Numbered from the stretch's first letter, positions 1-6,350 are shown. The stretch is 10,262 bases of DNA from an uncultured Lachnospiraceae bacterium (GCA_910585635.1 CAJUFE010000090.1:1-10262); one strand, 5' to 3'. Program-made: numbers and translations. Notes: a model not told the origin generated them from the letters alone.

Positions 1-63
1 TGATGGCTGGTGTATCCGTCGTGGAGATAGGGGGGCTGTCTGAACTGTTACCTTTATGGCGCT

Positions 64-1047
64 TTATGGCTCTTTATATCGCTCTACGTCCTTGAGGAAC
101 TCTTCCCAGGCGTCCTCGTTCTCCACAAAATACAAGGGACAGGCCTTCCCGTTCACATCGTAATGGCGGATCACATGTTTCCGACTGATCCCGGTCTCGT
201 CACACAGCCAGGCCGTAAGACGGACTAAGGAGTCGTAGGTAGCCTGGGTGAACTTGCCGGTCTCGTCCGGGTGGCAGCATTCGATGGAGACCGTGTCTAT
301 GTTGCGGTAGTTGGATGTATAGGAGAGCTCGCTGACCGGGACACACTGGACGATCTCGCCTTCCACGCCGATCACGAAATGGGAGCTGGCGCTGGCGGCA
401 TCCTCGCCGGTCTGATCCGCCAGGTTATCAAAATAGTTCCGGTTCTGCATGGCTGTGGGAGCCTTTACATTGGCCACATAGTGGATCACGATGTCATTGA
501 CCTCATGCCGGGTCACAGCCGGCCGGGAGTAGATGTTCTTTCGGATCAGCGCCTGCTCCACCCAATCCGGGGCTTTTATGGCGGTCAGATCCTGCCCTCC
601 CTCCTCTGTGCGCCCCCACCGGTACCAGCCGATGCCCACTCCGGCTAAAAAAGCCAAAAGGGTCAGCAAAAACCCCAGGAAAAAGGAGCGGTCCACGCTC
701 TGTCGGCCCCGGGCCCGGCTCTTTTTCGGCCCGGAAGGCGCCTGGCGCCCTGCGTGGGCTTTTCGGGCGGTCGTCTCCGGGCTTTCGAGTCTCCATTGAG
801 CGGCAGGAGCTCTCCCGCTGACAAGCTCTTTTTGACTAGCAGGGACCCTCCCGCTGGCAAGCTCCTTTTGTCCGGCAGAGACCCTCCCGCTGGCAAGCTC
901 TTTTTGACTGGCAGGGGATCTCCCGCTGGCAAACTCTTTCCGGCCACCGTTAGACATCCGCTCCGCCCCCCGGCTCCTGCCTCCATCTCGCAGCTGCTCT
1001 CTTCTCTCCATATCTCTCCCATCCTTTTCCATCGATCGGCTTTCCAT
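64..1047 (-). CDS. Membrane-anchored N-acetylmuramoyl-L-alanine amidase (Amidase_2 type)
   Basis: Predicted zinc amidase that cleaves the MurNAc-L-Ala bond of peptidoglycan outside the membrane. In the 327-residue reading, residues 1-120 are a basic, low-complexity cytoplasmic tail. It includes four 12-residue repeats (KELASGRVPASQ type, residues 37-84). Residues 121-142 (FFLGFLLTLLAFLAG core) form one membrane anchor, so the protein should be type II. The catalytic domain covers about 160-327. Its putative zinc ligands are His189 (IHYV), His295 (IRHYD) and Cys303 (GKACP); the 8-residue His-Cys spacing matches T7 lysozyme-type amidases. The motifs SSHFVIG, SIECCH and TAWLCDE support the family. 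The start is uncertain: no clear Shine-Dalgarno precedes the Met at 1047, and the in-frame Met codons at residues 6, 13 and 31 are alternatives. The gene ends in TAA. The domain is confident; the physiological role (sporulation, division or recycling) is not visible. Confidence 0.9.
   Translation of the reverse strand: MESRSMEKDGRDMERREQLRDGGRSRGAERMSNGGRKEFASGRSPASQKELASGRVSAGQKELASGRVPASQKELVSGRAPAAQWRLESPETTARKAHAGRQAPSGPKKSRARGRQSVDRSFFLGFLLTLLAFLAGVGIGWYRWGRTEEGGQDLTAIKAPDWVEQALIRKNIYSRPAVTRHEVNDIVIHYVANVKAPTAMQNRNYFDNLADQTGEDAASASSHFVIGVEGEIVQCVPVSELSYTSNYRNIDTVSIECCHPDETGKFTQATYDSLVRLTAWLCDETGISRKHVIRHYDVNGKACPLYFVENEDAWEEFLKDVERYKEP
796..939 (-). repeat. 4 x 36-bp in-frame tandem repeat in the amidase tail
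   Basis: Four consecutive 36-bp units encode KEFASGRSPASQ, KELASGRVSAGQ, KELASGRVPASQ and KELVSGRAPAAQ (residues 37-84). The unit length is a multiple of three, so copy number can change without breaking frame. The array lies on the cytoplasmic side of the single membrane segment, outside the catalytic domain, and reads as a basic flexible linker. Confidence 0.9.
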
Positions 1048-1064
1048 CTATATCGAGGGCGGTC

Positions 1065-1170
1065 CTGCCCTCACGGATCAGCTTGCCCGCAAGGCGGCGT
1101 CACCCTTGGTCGATAGCCACAGCCCCGATGCGTCGCTGCCCTCATCGATCAGCTTGCCCGCAAGGCAGCG
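1065..1170. repeat. Direct repeat, 35 bp, period 71 bp, intergenic
   Basis: Positions 1065-1099 and 1136-1170 match at 32 of 35 bases. Each copy contains the small inverted repeat CTTGCCCGCAAG. The pair sits between the 3' end of the epimerase gene and the 5' end of the amidase gene, both on the minus strand. A weaker partial match (ATCGATCGGCTT) occurs at 1031-1042. Because the 71-bp period is not a multiple of three, this does not look like coding sequence. Confidence 0.8.
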
Positions 1171-1191
1171 CCGCAGCCATACCGGAGGCGG

Positions 1192-2127
1192 TCACAGCGT
1201 CTCCAGGATCTCCCGGATCCCCTCCCCAAAGCTGGTACTGGCATGCCAGCCGGTATCCTGCTCCAGGCCGCTCACATCGGCGCAGAGATGCATGACCTGC
1301 TTTTCCCCGTAGGGGATCCTCCCTATGTCCAGACGGCCCTCCGGCGCGGCCACATCCCGCAGCTCTTCGATATAGTCCCGCAGGGGGCGGGCACGGCCGC
1401 TCCCCAGCACATAGGTCCTTCCGTCCACACCCTTGGTCCCCATCTGATAAAAGGCCCGGGCGGCGTCACGGCTGTACAGATAATCCCACAGCTGCTCCCC
1501 CTTGGTAAAGGCGGGGGTCTGCCCCTCCTTGAGCTTCCGGATCGTGGACATCACCATGCTGCCCTCCGTGTCGCCGGGTCCATATACACTGAGCACCCGG
1601 ACCCAGATATGCTCCATCTCCAGCTGATGGGCCCGGCTCCTGGTCATGAGCCCGGCGCATAATTTCCCCATCCCATAGCCTGTCTCGGGAAATGCCGGGG
1701 TATCCGGCCTTAAGAGCCCTTCTACTCTTCCGTACTCTGCCTGGGAGCCTGCGCCGATGAAGAGCCTGCAGCCGAACCTGGCCCCCAGCTCCACCGCGTC
1801 CAGAGCATAGTCGATGTTCTTGGCCTGCTTCTTCAGATCCTCCCGGTCCGCCCCTGTGGTCCCGTCCCAAGCCAGATGATAGAGCACGTCATAGGTCTTT
1901 CCTGTGTCATTTTCCAGGGAGGCCATCGCCTCCAGCGTGCATCCCATGACCGTCACCAGGGGATGCGCAGGGATACGACTGTTCCTGGCGGACCCCGGGC
2001 GGCACAATGCCAGCACCTCCACGCCCTGCAAGATCAGCTCCCCGATCAAGGCCAGCCCGATCGCCCCGGTCCCACCGGTAACGATCGCCCTGGCTATCGT
2101 CCTGTTCTCCTTCTCTGTACCTTCCAT
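1192..2127 (-). CDS. NAD(P)-dependent epimerase/dehydratase (extended SDR)
   Basis: Rossmann-fold oxidoreductase of the extended short-chain dehydrogenase family, the group containing nucleotide-sugar epimerases and dehydratases. With the start at 2127 (311 residues), the dinucleotide-binding motif TGGTGAIG is at 17-24, the strand motif YHLAWDG at 83-89, catalytic Ser128 in GAGSQAEYG, and the YxxxK pair at Tyr151 and Lys155 (YGMGK). The segment SVYGPGD is typical of sugar-nucleotide SDRs. The frame stays open to 2262, but GGAGG lies upstream of the ATG at 2127. The first 45 residues of the longer reading precede the Rossmann strand and resemble nothing in the family, so I chose the shorter start. 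The longer one remains possible. Substrate cannot be read from the sequence; no other sugar-nucleotide or glycosyltransferase gene is in the window. Confidence 0.88.
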   Translation of the reverse strand: MEGTEKENRTIARAIVTGGTGAIGLALIGELILQGVEVLALCRPGSARNSRIPAHPLVTVMGCTLEAMASLENDTGKTYDVLYHLAWDGTTGADREDLKKQAKNIDYALDAVELGARFGCRLFIGAGSQAEYGRVEGLLRPDTPAFPETGYGMGKLCAGLMTRSRAHQLEMEHIWVRVLSVYGPGDTEGSMVMSTIRKLKEGQTPAFTKGEQLWDYLYSRDAARAFYQMGTKGVDGRTYVLGSGRARPLRDYIEELRDVAAPEGRLDIGRIPYGEKQVMHLCADVSGLEQDTGWHASTSFGEGIREILETL

Positions 2128-2617
2128 AGGCTCCGTCCTCCCTATCCTTATCCACGCTCCGCCTTTCCTGTCCGGGGCCCCCATATCTTGCGCGACCTCG
2201 TTCTCTGCATATATATGGCTTTTCCCGCCGGATATTTCTGCTAATGATGAGTCTATCTCCATCGACCTTTTCTGTCAATTTTTGACCGCCACTTTTTTCC
2301 TACGATTTTCTTACGCCAGCCGCCAGCCCTATCTGAACGGTCATACTTTTTGCGCTGCTCCCCCCCACACACGCCGTTCGCTGGATAGATGCAGGTGTGG
2401 CCACCCAAGCTCCGGGCCTCCGGATGCCGGGTGGGTGGATGCCGGGTGGATGGCGTGCCATCCTACTTATAAGAATATTTAATATATCAGCCGGATTGTA
2501 TTACCGATACCGGATATGTTACACTGGTCATAGCATCATCATCTTACTGTTTATAGAAGGGGCAAGGCTATCCGCCCCTTAAGATACACCAGCAGAGCAT
2601 ATTTGGAGGAGACCATA
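2128..2617. other. Divergent intergenic region between the SDR and PurF-like genes
   Basis: The region holds a 15-bp tandem duplication (GGATGCCGGGTGGGT at 2422-2436, then 2437-2451 with one change) and an AT-rich patch at about 2467-2490. It also has a 7-bp hairpin (AAGGGGC 2557-2563 with GCCCCTT 2574-2580) just before the PurF-like ribosome binding site. I saw no convincing sigma-70 promoter and no purine riboswitch signature. Bases 2128-2262 could be an N-terminal extension of the SDR. Confidence 0.6.
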
Positions 2618-2620
2618 ATG
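2605..2620 (+). promoter_or_regulatory. Ribosome binding site fixing the PurF-like start
   Basis: GGAGGA at 2605-2610 is followed after 7 bases by ATG at 2618. An upstream in-frame TTG at 2603 overlaps this Shine-Dalgarno sequence, so it is unlikely to be the start. Confidence 0.8.
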
Positions 2621-4330
2621 GGTGGATTTTTTGGCGTTACATCAAAAGAAGATTGTGTGATGGATCTTTTCTTCGGTACCGATTACCATTCTCATCTGGG
2701 CACCCGCAGAGGCGGTATGGCCGTCTATGGCAAGGACGGGTTCCAGCGCAGCATCCACAATATCGAGAATTCCCCCTTCCGCACAAAATTCGAGCGGGAT
2801 GTGGAGGAATTGAAGGGAAATTCCGGCATCGGTTCCATCTCGGATAATGAACCCCAGCCTCTGCTGATCCAATCCCACTTAGGCAGCTTTGCCATCGCTA
2901 CTGTGGGCAAGATCAATAACCAGGAGGAATTGATCCGCAAGGCTTATGAGATCGACCACATCCATTTCATGGAGATGAGCGGCGGCAGGATCAATGCCAC
3001 AGAGCTGACCGCCTCCATCATCACCCAGGAGCAGAGCCTGGTGGAAGGCCTTTTGCACGCCCAGGAGGAGATCGAAGGCTCCATGACCATCCTGCTCCTC
3101 ACCCCGGAGGGCATCTACGCTTCCAGAGACCGTTACGGCCGTACCCCGGTGATGATCGGCCGCAAGGCGGATGCCCACTGCGTTTCTTTCGAGAGCTTCG
3201 CCTATATCAATCTTGGATACCACGACCGTTCCGAGCTGGGTCCCGGCGAGATCGTCCTGGTCACCCCGGAGGGCGTGCAGCCCTTGAGCAAGCCTCGGAG
3301 CGAGATGAAGATCTGTTCCTTTTTATGGGTCTATTACGGTTACCCCACCTCCAGCTATGAGGGTGTGAACGTGGAGGCGATGCGCTACCGCTGCGGTGAG
3401 ATCTTAGCGCAGCGGGATATGGGGCGGACAGGCGCAGGACCATCCGGGATCCCGGTGTCCGGCGGCGCCATGCCAGCGGCCCCTTCGGATAGGGCATCCG
3501 GCCCTGCCCCACAGGCGGTCCCTTCGGGCAGCGCGTCCGGCCCCGCCCCGCAGGCGGTCCCTTCGGATGCCGCATCCGGCGCTGGCCTGCAGACTGTCCC
3601 TTCGGATACCGCATCCGGCCCTGCCCCACAGGCGGTCCCTTCGGATACCGCATCCGGCGCCGGCCTGCAGACGGTCCGGCCGGATATCGTAGCCGGTGTA
3701 CCCGATTCCGGCACCGCACACGCGATCGGCTATGCCAATGAGTCCGGCATCCCATTTGCCAGACCATTTATCAAATACACGCCCACCTGGCCCCGCTCTT
3801 TCATGCCCCAGAACCAGAGCCAGCGCAACCTGATCGCTAAGATGAAGCTGATCCCTGTGGACTCGCTGATCCGGAACAAGAGCCTGCTCCTGATCGATGA
3901 TTCCATCGTCCGGGGGACCCAGTTGGGGGAGACCACGGAATTTCTGTATCGGAGCGGCGCAAAGGAGGTCCATATCCGCCCTGCCTGCCCGCCCCTGCTG
4001 TTCGGCTGCCGGTACTTGAACTTCTCCCGCTCTAATTCCGAGCTGGATCTGATCACCCGCCGGATCATCCGGGAGCGGGAGGGCGATGATGTATCTTTTG
4101 AGGTCCTGCAGGGCTACGCCGACCCCGACAGCCAAGATTATAAAGAGATGCTGGAAGGGATCCGGCAGCGTTTGAACTTCACCTCTCTAAAGTATCACCG
4201 CCTGGACGATCTGATCCGCTCGATCGGGATCGACCCGGACAAGCTGTGTACCTATTGCTGGGATGGAAAGGAAGGGCATGGAGGCTGCTCCGGGTGCAGG
4301 GCCACGGTGACGAAGCGGGATCAAAGGTGA
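2618..4330 (+). CDS. Amidophosphoribosyltransferase-like protein, glutaminase residues lost, repeat insertion
   Basis: PurF homologue of 570 residues: an N-terminal Ntn-hydrolase fold (about 1-230) followed by a type I phosphoribosyltransferase fold (about 235-540). The PRPP-binding loop is intact: IDDSIVRGT at 426-434. The PRTase start motif VAGVPDSG is also present from Val358. Cys233, Cys464, Cys544 and Cys547 line up with the four [4Fe-4S] ligands of Bacillus PurF; further cysteines are at 457, 557 and 560. PurF needs an N-terminal Cys nucleophile (CGxFG). Here the protein begins MGGFFGV, with Gly in that place, and the GHxRYS/T glutamine-site motif is replaced by GIGSISDNEPQPL. It is therefore predicted not to hydrolyse glutamine, though it could use ammonia or have another role. 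Residues 268-354 are a repeat-rich insertion in the PRTase domain. No other purine gene is adjacent. Family membership is sure; activity is inference, so I withhold the symbol purF. Confidence 0.9.
   Translation: MGGFFGVTSKEDCVMDLFFGTDYHSHLGTRRGGMAVYGKDGFQRSIHNIENSPFRTKFERDVEELKGNSGIGSISDNEPQPLLIQSHLGSFAIATVGKINNQEELIRKAYEIDHIHFMEMSGGRINATELTASIITQEQSLVEGLLHAQEEIEGSMTILLLTPEGIYASRDRYGRTPVMIGRKADAHCVSFESFAYINLGYHDRSELGPGEIVLVTPEGVQPLSKPRSEMKICSFLWVYYGYPTSSYEGVNVEAMRYRCGEILAQRDMGRTGAGPSGIPVSGGAMPAAPSDRASGPAPQAVPSGSASGPAPQAVPSDAASGAGLQTVPSDTASGPAPQAVPSDTASGAGLQTVRPDIVAGVPDSGTAHAIGYANESGIPFARPFIKYTPTWPRSFMPQNQSQRNLIAKMKLIPVDSLIRNKSLLLIDDSIVRGTQLGETTEFLYRSGAKEVHIRPACPPLLFGCRYLNFSRSNSELDLITRRIIREREGDDVSFEVLQGYADPDSQDYKEMLEGIRQRLNFTSLKYHRLDDLIRSIGIDPDKLCTYCWDGKEGHGGCSGCRATVTKRDQR
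3419..3679 (+). repeat. 87-residue insertion with five 39-bp tandem repeats in the PRTase domain
   Basis: An Ala/Pro/Ser/Gly-rich block separates the helix ending ILAQRD (Asp267) from strand PDIVAGVPDSG (Pro355), which are nearly contiguous in PurF proteins. The core is five exact-length 39-bp units (3482-3520, 3521-3559, 3560-3598, 3599-3637, 3638-3676). They encode 13 residues of type PSDTASGPAPQAV or PSDTASGAGLQTV in the order A-A-B-A-B. The insertion is 261 bp and keeps the frame. Confidence 0.9.
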
Positions 4331-4332
4331 AA

Positions 4333-4620
4333 GGGCCTCTCAGAAAGGACGCCAGGAGCCACAGGCGTTACTTTTCACAGGTTGGCCAAGGGTCCGCTCC
4401 GGGAGGGACCTGCCACAACGTCACCGCGCTCTCGCTCCGAGAAAAACGTAACGGACGCTAAGCTCGAAAAGACCTCGCTAAGCGCCGACGTTTTTCTAGG
4501 GGTTCCTTTTGTGACAGGCCCCCCCTGCGCTACTTTAGCTGGCGTGGGTGTGAATAGTAACCCACAGGCGCGCTACGGTAAAAAAAATTCATTTTCCTAC
4601 TACACAAACCGGACTTTTTC
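4333..4620. other. Intergenic block with several inverted repeats
   Basis: No supported gene lies here. GGGCCTCTCAGAAAGG (4333-4348) is nearly complementary to CCTTTTGTGACAGGCCC (4505-4521). The arm GTTACTTTTCACA (about 4367-4379) is complementary, with one mismatch, to TGTGAATAGTAAC (about 4550-4561). AGAAAAACGT (4440-4449) pairs perfectly with ACGTTTTTCT (4488-4497). GGTCC/GGACC plus CTCC/GGAG make a compact hairpin at 4391-4410. GTGGGT (4544-4549) pairs with ACCCAC (about 4560-4565). CGCTAAGC is directly repeated at 4456 and 4475. The first two pairings cross each other, so they would form a pseudoknot or alternative folds. This could be a structured RNA, a palindromic dispersed element, or a termination region for the upstream gene. 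Confidence 0.5.
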
Positions 4621-4629
4621 ATGTATAAT
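4601..4629 (+). promoter_or_regulatory. Possible promoter for tRNA-Ser
   Basis: A perfect -10 box TATAAT lies at 4624-4629, and a weak -35 candidate TACACA (4 of 6) is 17 bp upstream at 4601-4606. The predicted transcript would begin inside the hairpin at 4633-4663, about 30 bases before the tRNA. Confidence 0.45.
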
Positions 4630-4632
4630 GAA

Positions 4633-4663
4633 ATGGCTCGGGCAGGATATATGCCTGAGCCAT
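4633..4663 (+). repeat. Inverted repeat just upstream of tRNA-Ser
   Basis: ATGGCTCGGGCA (4633-4644) and TGCCTGAGCCAT (4652-4663) form a 12-bp stem containing one G-T pair, with a 7-base loop. It has no T-run, so it is not a standard terminator. It lies between the TATAAT box and the first base of the tRNA. Confidence 0.7.
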
Positions 4664-4668
4664 CGTAA

Positions 4669-4758
4669 GGAGACGTAGCGAAGCGGCCGTAACGCGGCGC
4701 ACTCGAAATGCGTTTATCGGTTCATCCCGGTACGAGGGTTCGAATCCCTCCGTCTCCG
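4669..4758 (+). tRNA. tRNA-Ser (anticodon CGA)
   Basis: A 90-base class II tRNA, folded by eye. Acceptor stem GGAGACG (4669-4675) pairs with CGTCTCC (4751-4757), with discriminator G at 4758. The D stem is GCG/CGC. The anticodon arm GCGCA-CTCGAAA-TGCGT gives anticodon CGA, which reads UCG codons. The long variable arm has stem ATCGG/CCGGT, typical of tRNA-Ser. The T arm is GAGGG-TTCGAAT-CCCTC. The 3' CCA is not encoded (TTCC follows), so it must be added after transcription. No duplicate of the tRNA 3' end is in the window, so there is no sign of an integrated element. Confidence 0.96.
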
Positions 4759-4781
4759 TTCCTATATGGCAGAAAACGCGG

Positions 4782-4842
4782 AAAGCCTGATAGTCTTGAA
4801 GGTGGAGAGATCGTCCCACCTGATAGACCGACCAGGCTTTTT
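4782..4842 (+). terminator. Probable terminator after tRNA-Ser
   Basis: Outer stem AAAGCCTG (4782-4789) pairs with CAGGCTTT (4833-4840), ending in a run of five T (4838-4842). Inside it, GGTGG (4801-4805) pairs with CCACC (4816-4820). The long two-part structure is unusual, but the GC stem plus T-run directly after a tRNA fits intrinsic termination. Confidence 0.6.
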
Positions 4843-4896
4843 AGCTCAAATGGCTATCTCACTATGGCACTTTTAGCAACATAGAAAGGAGGCATC

Positions 4897-5379
4897 ATGA
4901 CCGACGAGACAAGGCTCATCCTGGAAAAATTAAGTGGGATCGACAACCGGCTGGACAAGATCGATGGAAAGTTGGGTAGGGTCGAGCTGAGGCTCGATAA
5001 AGTCGAACAGAGACTCGACAAGGTTGAGCAAAGGCTCGATAAGGTCGAGCAGAGACTGGATAAGGTCGAACAGAGGCTCGATAAGGTCGAACAGAGACTG
5101 GACAAGGTCGAGCTGAGGCTCGATAAAGTCGAACAGAGACTCGACAGGGTTGAGCAAAGGCTCGATAAGGTCGAAGAAAATACGACCGAACTACAGTTGA
5201 CGCTCGAGAACGAGACAAACCGGAATATCCGGATCATCGCGGAAGGGCATCTGGATCTGTCCCGGCAGCTCGACGATGCTCTGCGGGTCGAAAGTGAGAA
5301 GGAAATGCTCCTGGTCCGTATGAACTGGATGGAGACGGAGATGCGGCGGATGAAAAAGCAGATCGAAGCGATCGCATAG
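4897..5379 (+). CDS. Heptad-repeat coiled-coil protein of unknown function
   Basis: A 160-residue, highly charged soluble protein with no membrane segment or signal peptide. It starts at ATG 4897 behind AAGGAGG (4886-4892), a strong site. Residues 1-32 are a short helical lead-in. Residues 33-95 are nine near-perfect heptads of type LDKVEQR, with Leu and Val in the a/d core positions, predicting a long continuous coiled coil. Residues about 96-160 (from NTTELQLTLEN) are a conserved-looking helical tail with GHLDLSRQLDDAL and a Met-rich end. I recall many Clostridia hypothetical proteins with this tail and a variable number of heptads, but no function is known to me. It is transcribed in the same direction as tRNA-Ser and followed by its own terminator; no partner gene is obvious. 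Confidence 0.88.
   Translation: MTDETRLILEKLSGIDNRLDKIDGKLGRVELRLDKVEQRLDKVEQRLDKVEQRLDKVEQRLDKVEQRLDKVELRLDKVEQRLDRVEQRLDKVEENTTELQLTLENETNRNIRIIAEGHLDLSRQLDDALRVESEKEMLLVRMNWMETEMRRMKKQIEAIA
4993..5181 (+). repeat. 9 x 21-bp in-frame tandem repeat (heptad array)
   Basis: Nine 21-bp units each encode one heptad (LDKVEQR with minor changes). Superimposed on this is a larger duplication: 4981-5048 and 5107-5174 are identical over 68 bp except one base, offset by 126 bp (six units). The array therefore grew partly by block duplication. Confidence 0.92.
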
Positions 5380-5415
5380 ACGCATAGAAATAGAAAAAGA
5401 TAAAATGGATACGGC

Positions 5416-5452
5416 AAACGGATGCTCTGGCAGGGACAGGCATCCGTTTTTT
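5416..5452 (+). terminator. Rho-independent terminator of the coiled-coil gene
   Basis: AAACGGATGC (5416-5425) pairs with GCATCCGTTT (5440-5449). The right arm is followed by an unbroken T-run (5447-5452). It lies 37 bases after the coiled-coil stop codon. On the minus strand the hairpin is the same but the T-run is only TTT, so it may work weakly for the convergent DUF554 gene. Confidence 0.88.
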
Positions 5453-5579
5453 ATCTCCTTCTGATCTTATCTATCCCTTATCTCATCTGATCCTGCCCGT
5501 CCGGATCCGTCTCTTATGGTCTGCTCTGGCCGCCTATGACGGACCGCTCTGGCCGCTCCTTTTCCCAACCGTTCCTCCC

Positions 5580-6323
5580 TCACTGCACAAAGGGCAGCAC
5601 ATACTCCACCCAGAACCAGCTCACCGGCATGACTAAGACCATGGCTGGGATCATATCCGCCGTGGGAAACGCCTTGAGCTTGATCATACGGAAGCCTGTG
5701 GCAAATAACAGGATGCCCCCGCAGGCCTTGAAGTCATTGACCATGGCCGGAGTGGTCAGCGGGTAGATCACTCCGGCCAACAAGAACAGCAGAAAAAAGA
5801 TCAGGAACTGGGGGATCGCGATAAAGGCCACCACCGCCCCAAGGCCGCAGGCGAAGATCATCGCCGTGGGCAGATCCAGGATCGATTTTGCGATCAGGAT
5901 GCTGTGGTCCCCTTCCATCCCCGCCACGATCGAGCCATAGATCCCCGTGCCGCTGGCACAGAACAGGACGATGATCGTGATCAGCATGGAGGTCTGCTCC
6001 TCACGAAAAGCAGCAGACCCTTCTGCGGACTTTTCCATCTTCCATACCGAGGCGATCCCCTTCTGGAGCAGGATGGCTCCTTTCTGAATCCAGTCGCCCA
6101 GATGGACCGCCAGGCCGATCGATGTGCCGATGATCACGGAAAAGACCACCGCCGGCATATTTTCCATCAGGCAGATGCTGCTGATCCCCATGGCAAAGGA
6201 ACAGCAGCCAAAGACCATGTTCAATTTTTCCTTAAAGTCCTGGGACAGCCGGCCGCCGGCTATAGTCCCTAAGATCCCGCCTGTAGCGATAGCAAGGGCA
6301 TTTACGAGCACGCCTATGGGCAT
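5580..6323 (-). CDS. DUF554 family integral membrane protein
   Basis: A 247-residue hydrophobic protein with about six or seven membrane-spanning segments. The N-terminus MPIGVLVNALAIATGGILG followed by a Gly-rich second segment and the central GTGIYGSIVAGMEGD match my memory of the DUF554 family (YqgA/YdfK-like), as does the usual length of about 230-250 residues. A charged cytoplasmic loop (about residues 95-110, KMEKSAEGSAAFREEQ) splits the helices. The start is supported by GGAGGG 7 bases before the ATG. The transported substrate or role of the family is not established. The gene is 68 bp downstream of the truncated membrane protein gene on the same strand. Confidence 0.88.
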   Translation of the reverse strand: MPIGVLVNALAIATGGILGTIAGGRLSQDFKEKLNMVFGCCSFAMGISSICLMENMPAVVFSVIIGTSIGLAVHLGDWIQKGAILLQKGIASVWKMEKSAEGSAAFREEQTSMLITIIVLFCASGTGIYGSIVAGMEGDHSILIAKSILDLPTAMIFACGLGAVVAFIAIPQFLIFFLLFLLAGVIYPLTTPAMVNDFKACGGILLFATGFRMIKLKAFPTADMIPAMVLVMPVSWFWVEYVLPFVQ

Positions 6324-6350
6324 CTTTTATCCCTCCATATATATTTTATC

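Noticed and set aside
1904..2482. 192-codon plus-strand open frame
   Set aside because: It lies antisense to the Rossmann motif of the SDR and continues into intergenic repeats, with no ribosome binding site.
2521..2617. Purine riboswitch or PurR-type site before the PurF-like gene
   Set aside because: Only a simple 7-bp hairpin is visible. No purine aptamer core was found.
3261..4135. Long open frames on the minus strand across the PurF-like gene
   Set aside because: They are open because the 39-bp repeats keep all frames and the gene is GC-rich. The plus strand encodes a clear PurF homologue.
4333..4668. T-box leader associated with the tRNA
   Set aside because: No T-box consensus (TGGNACCGCG-like) and no downstream synthetase or amino-acid gene.
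4382..4678. 98-codon plus-strand frame between the PurF-like gene and the tRNA
   Set aside because: It reads through inverted repeats and ends inside the tRNA gene. No ribosome binding site or domain; better explained as structured noncoding DNA.
4669..4758. tRNA-Ser as an attachment site for an integrated element
   Set aside because: No second copy of the tRNA 3' end and no integrase gene in the window.
4993..5181. CRISPR-like regularity of 21-bp repeats
   Set aside because: There are no spacers. The repeats are contiguous, in frame and encode coiled-coil heptads.
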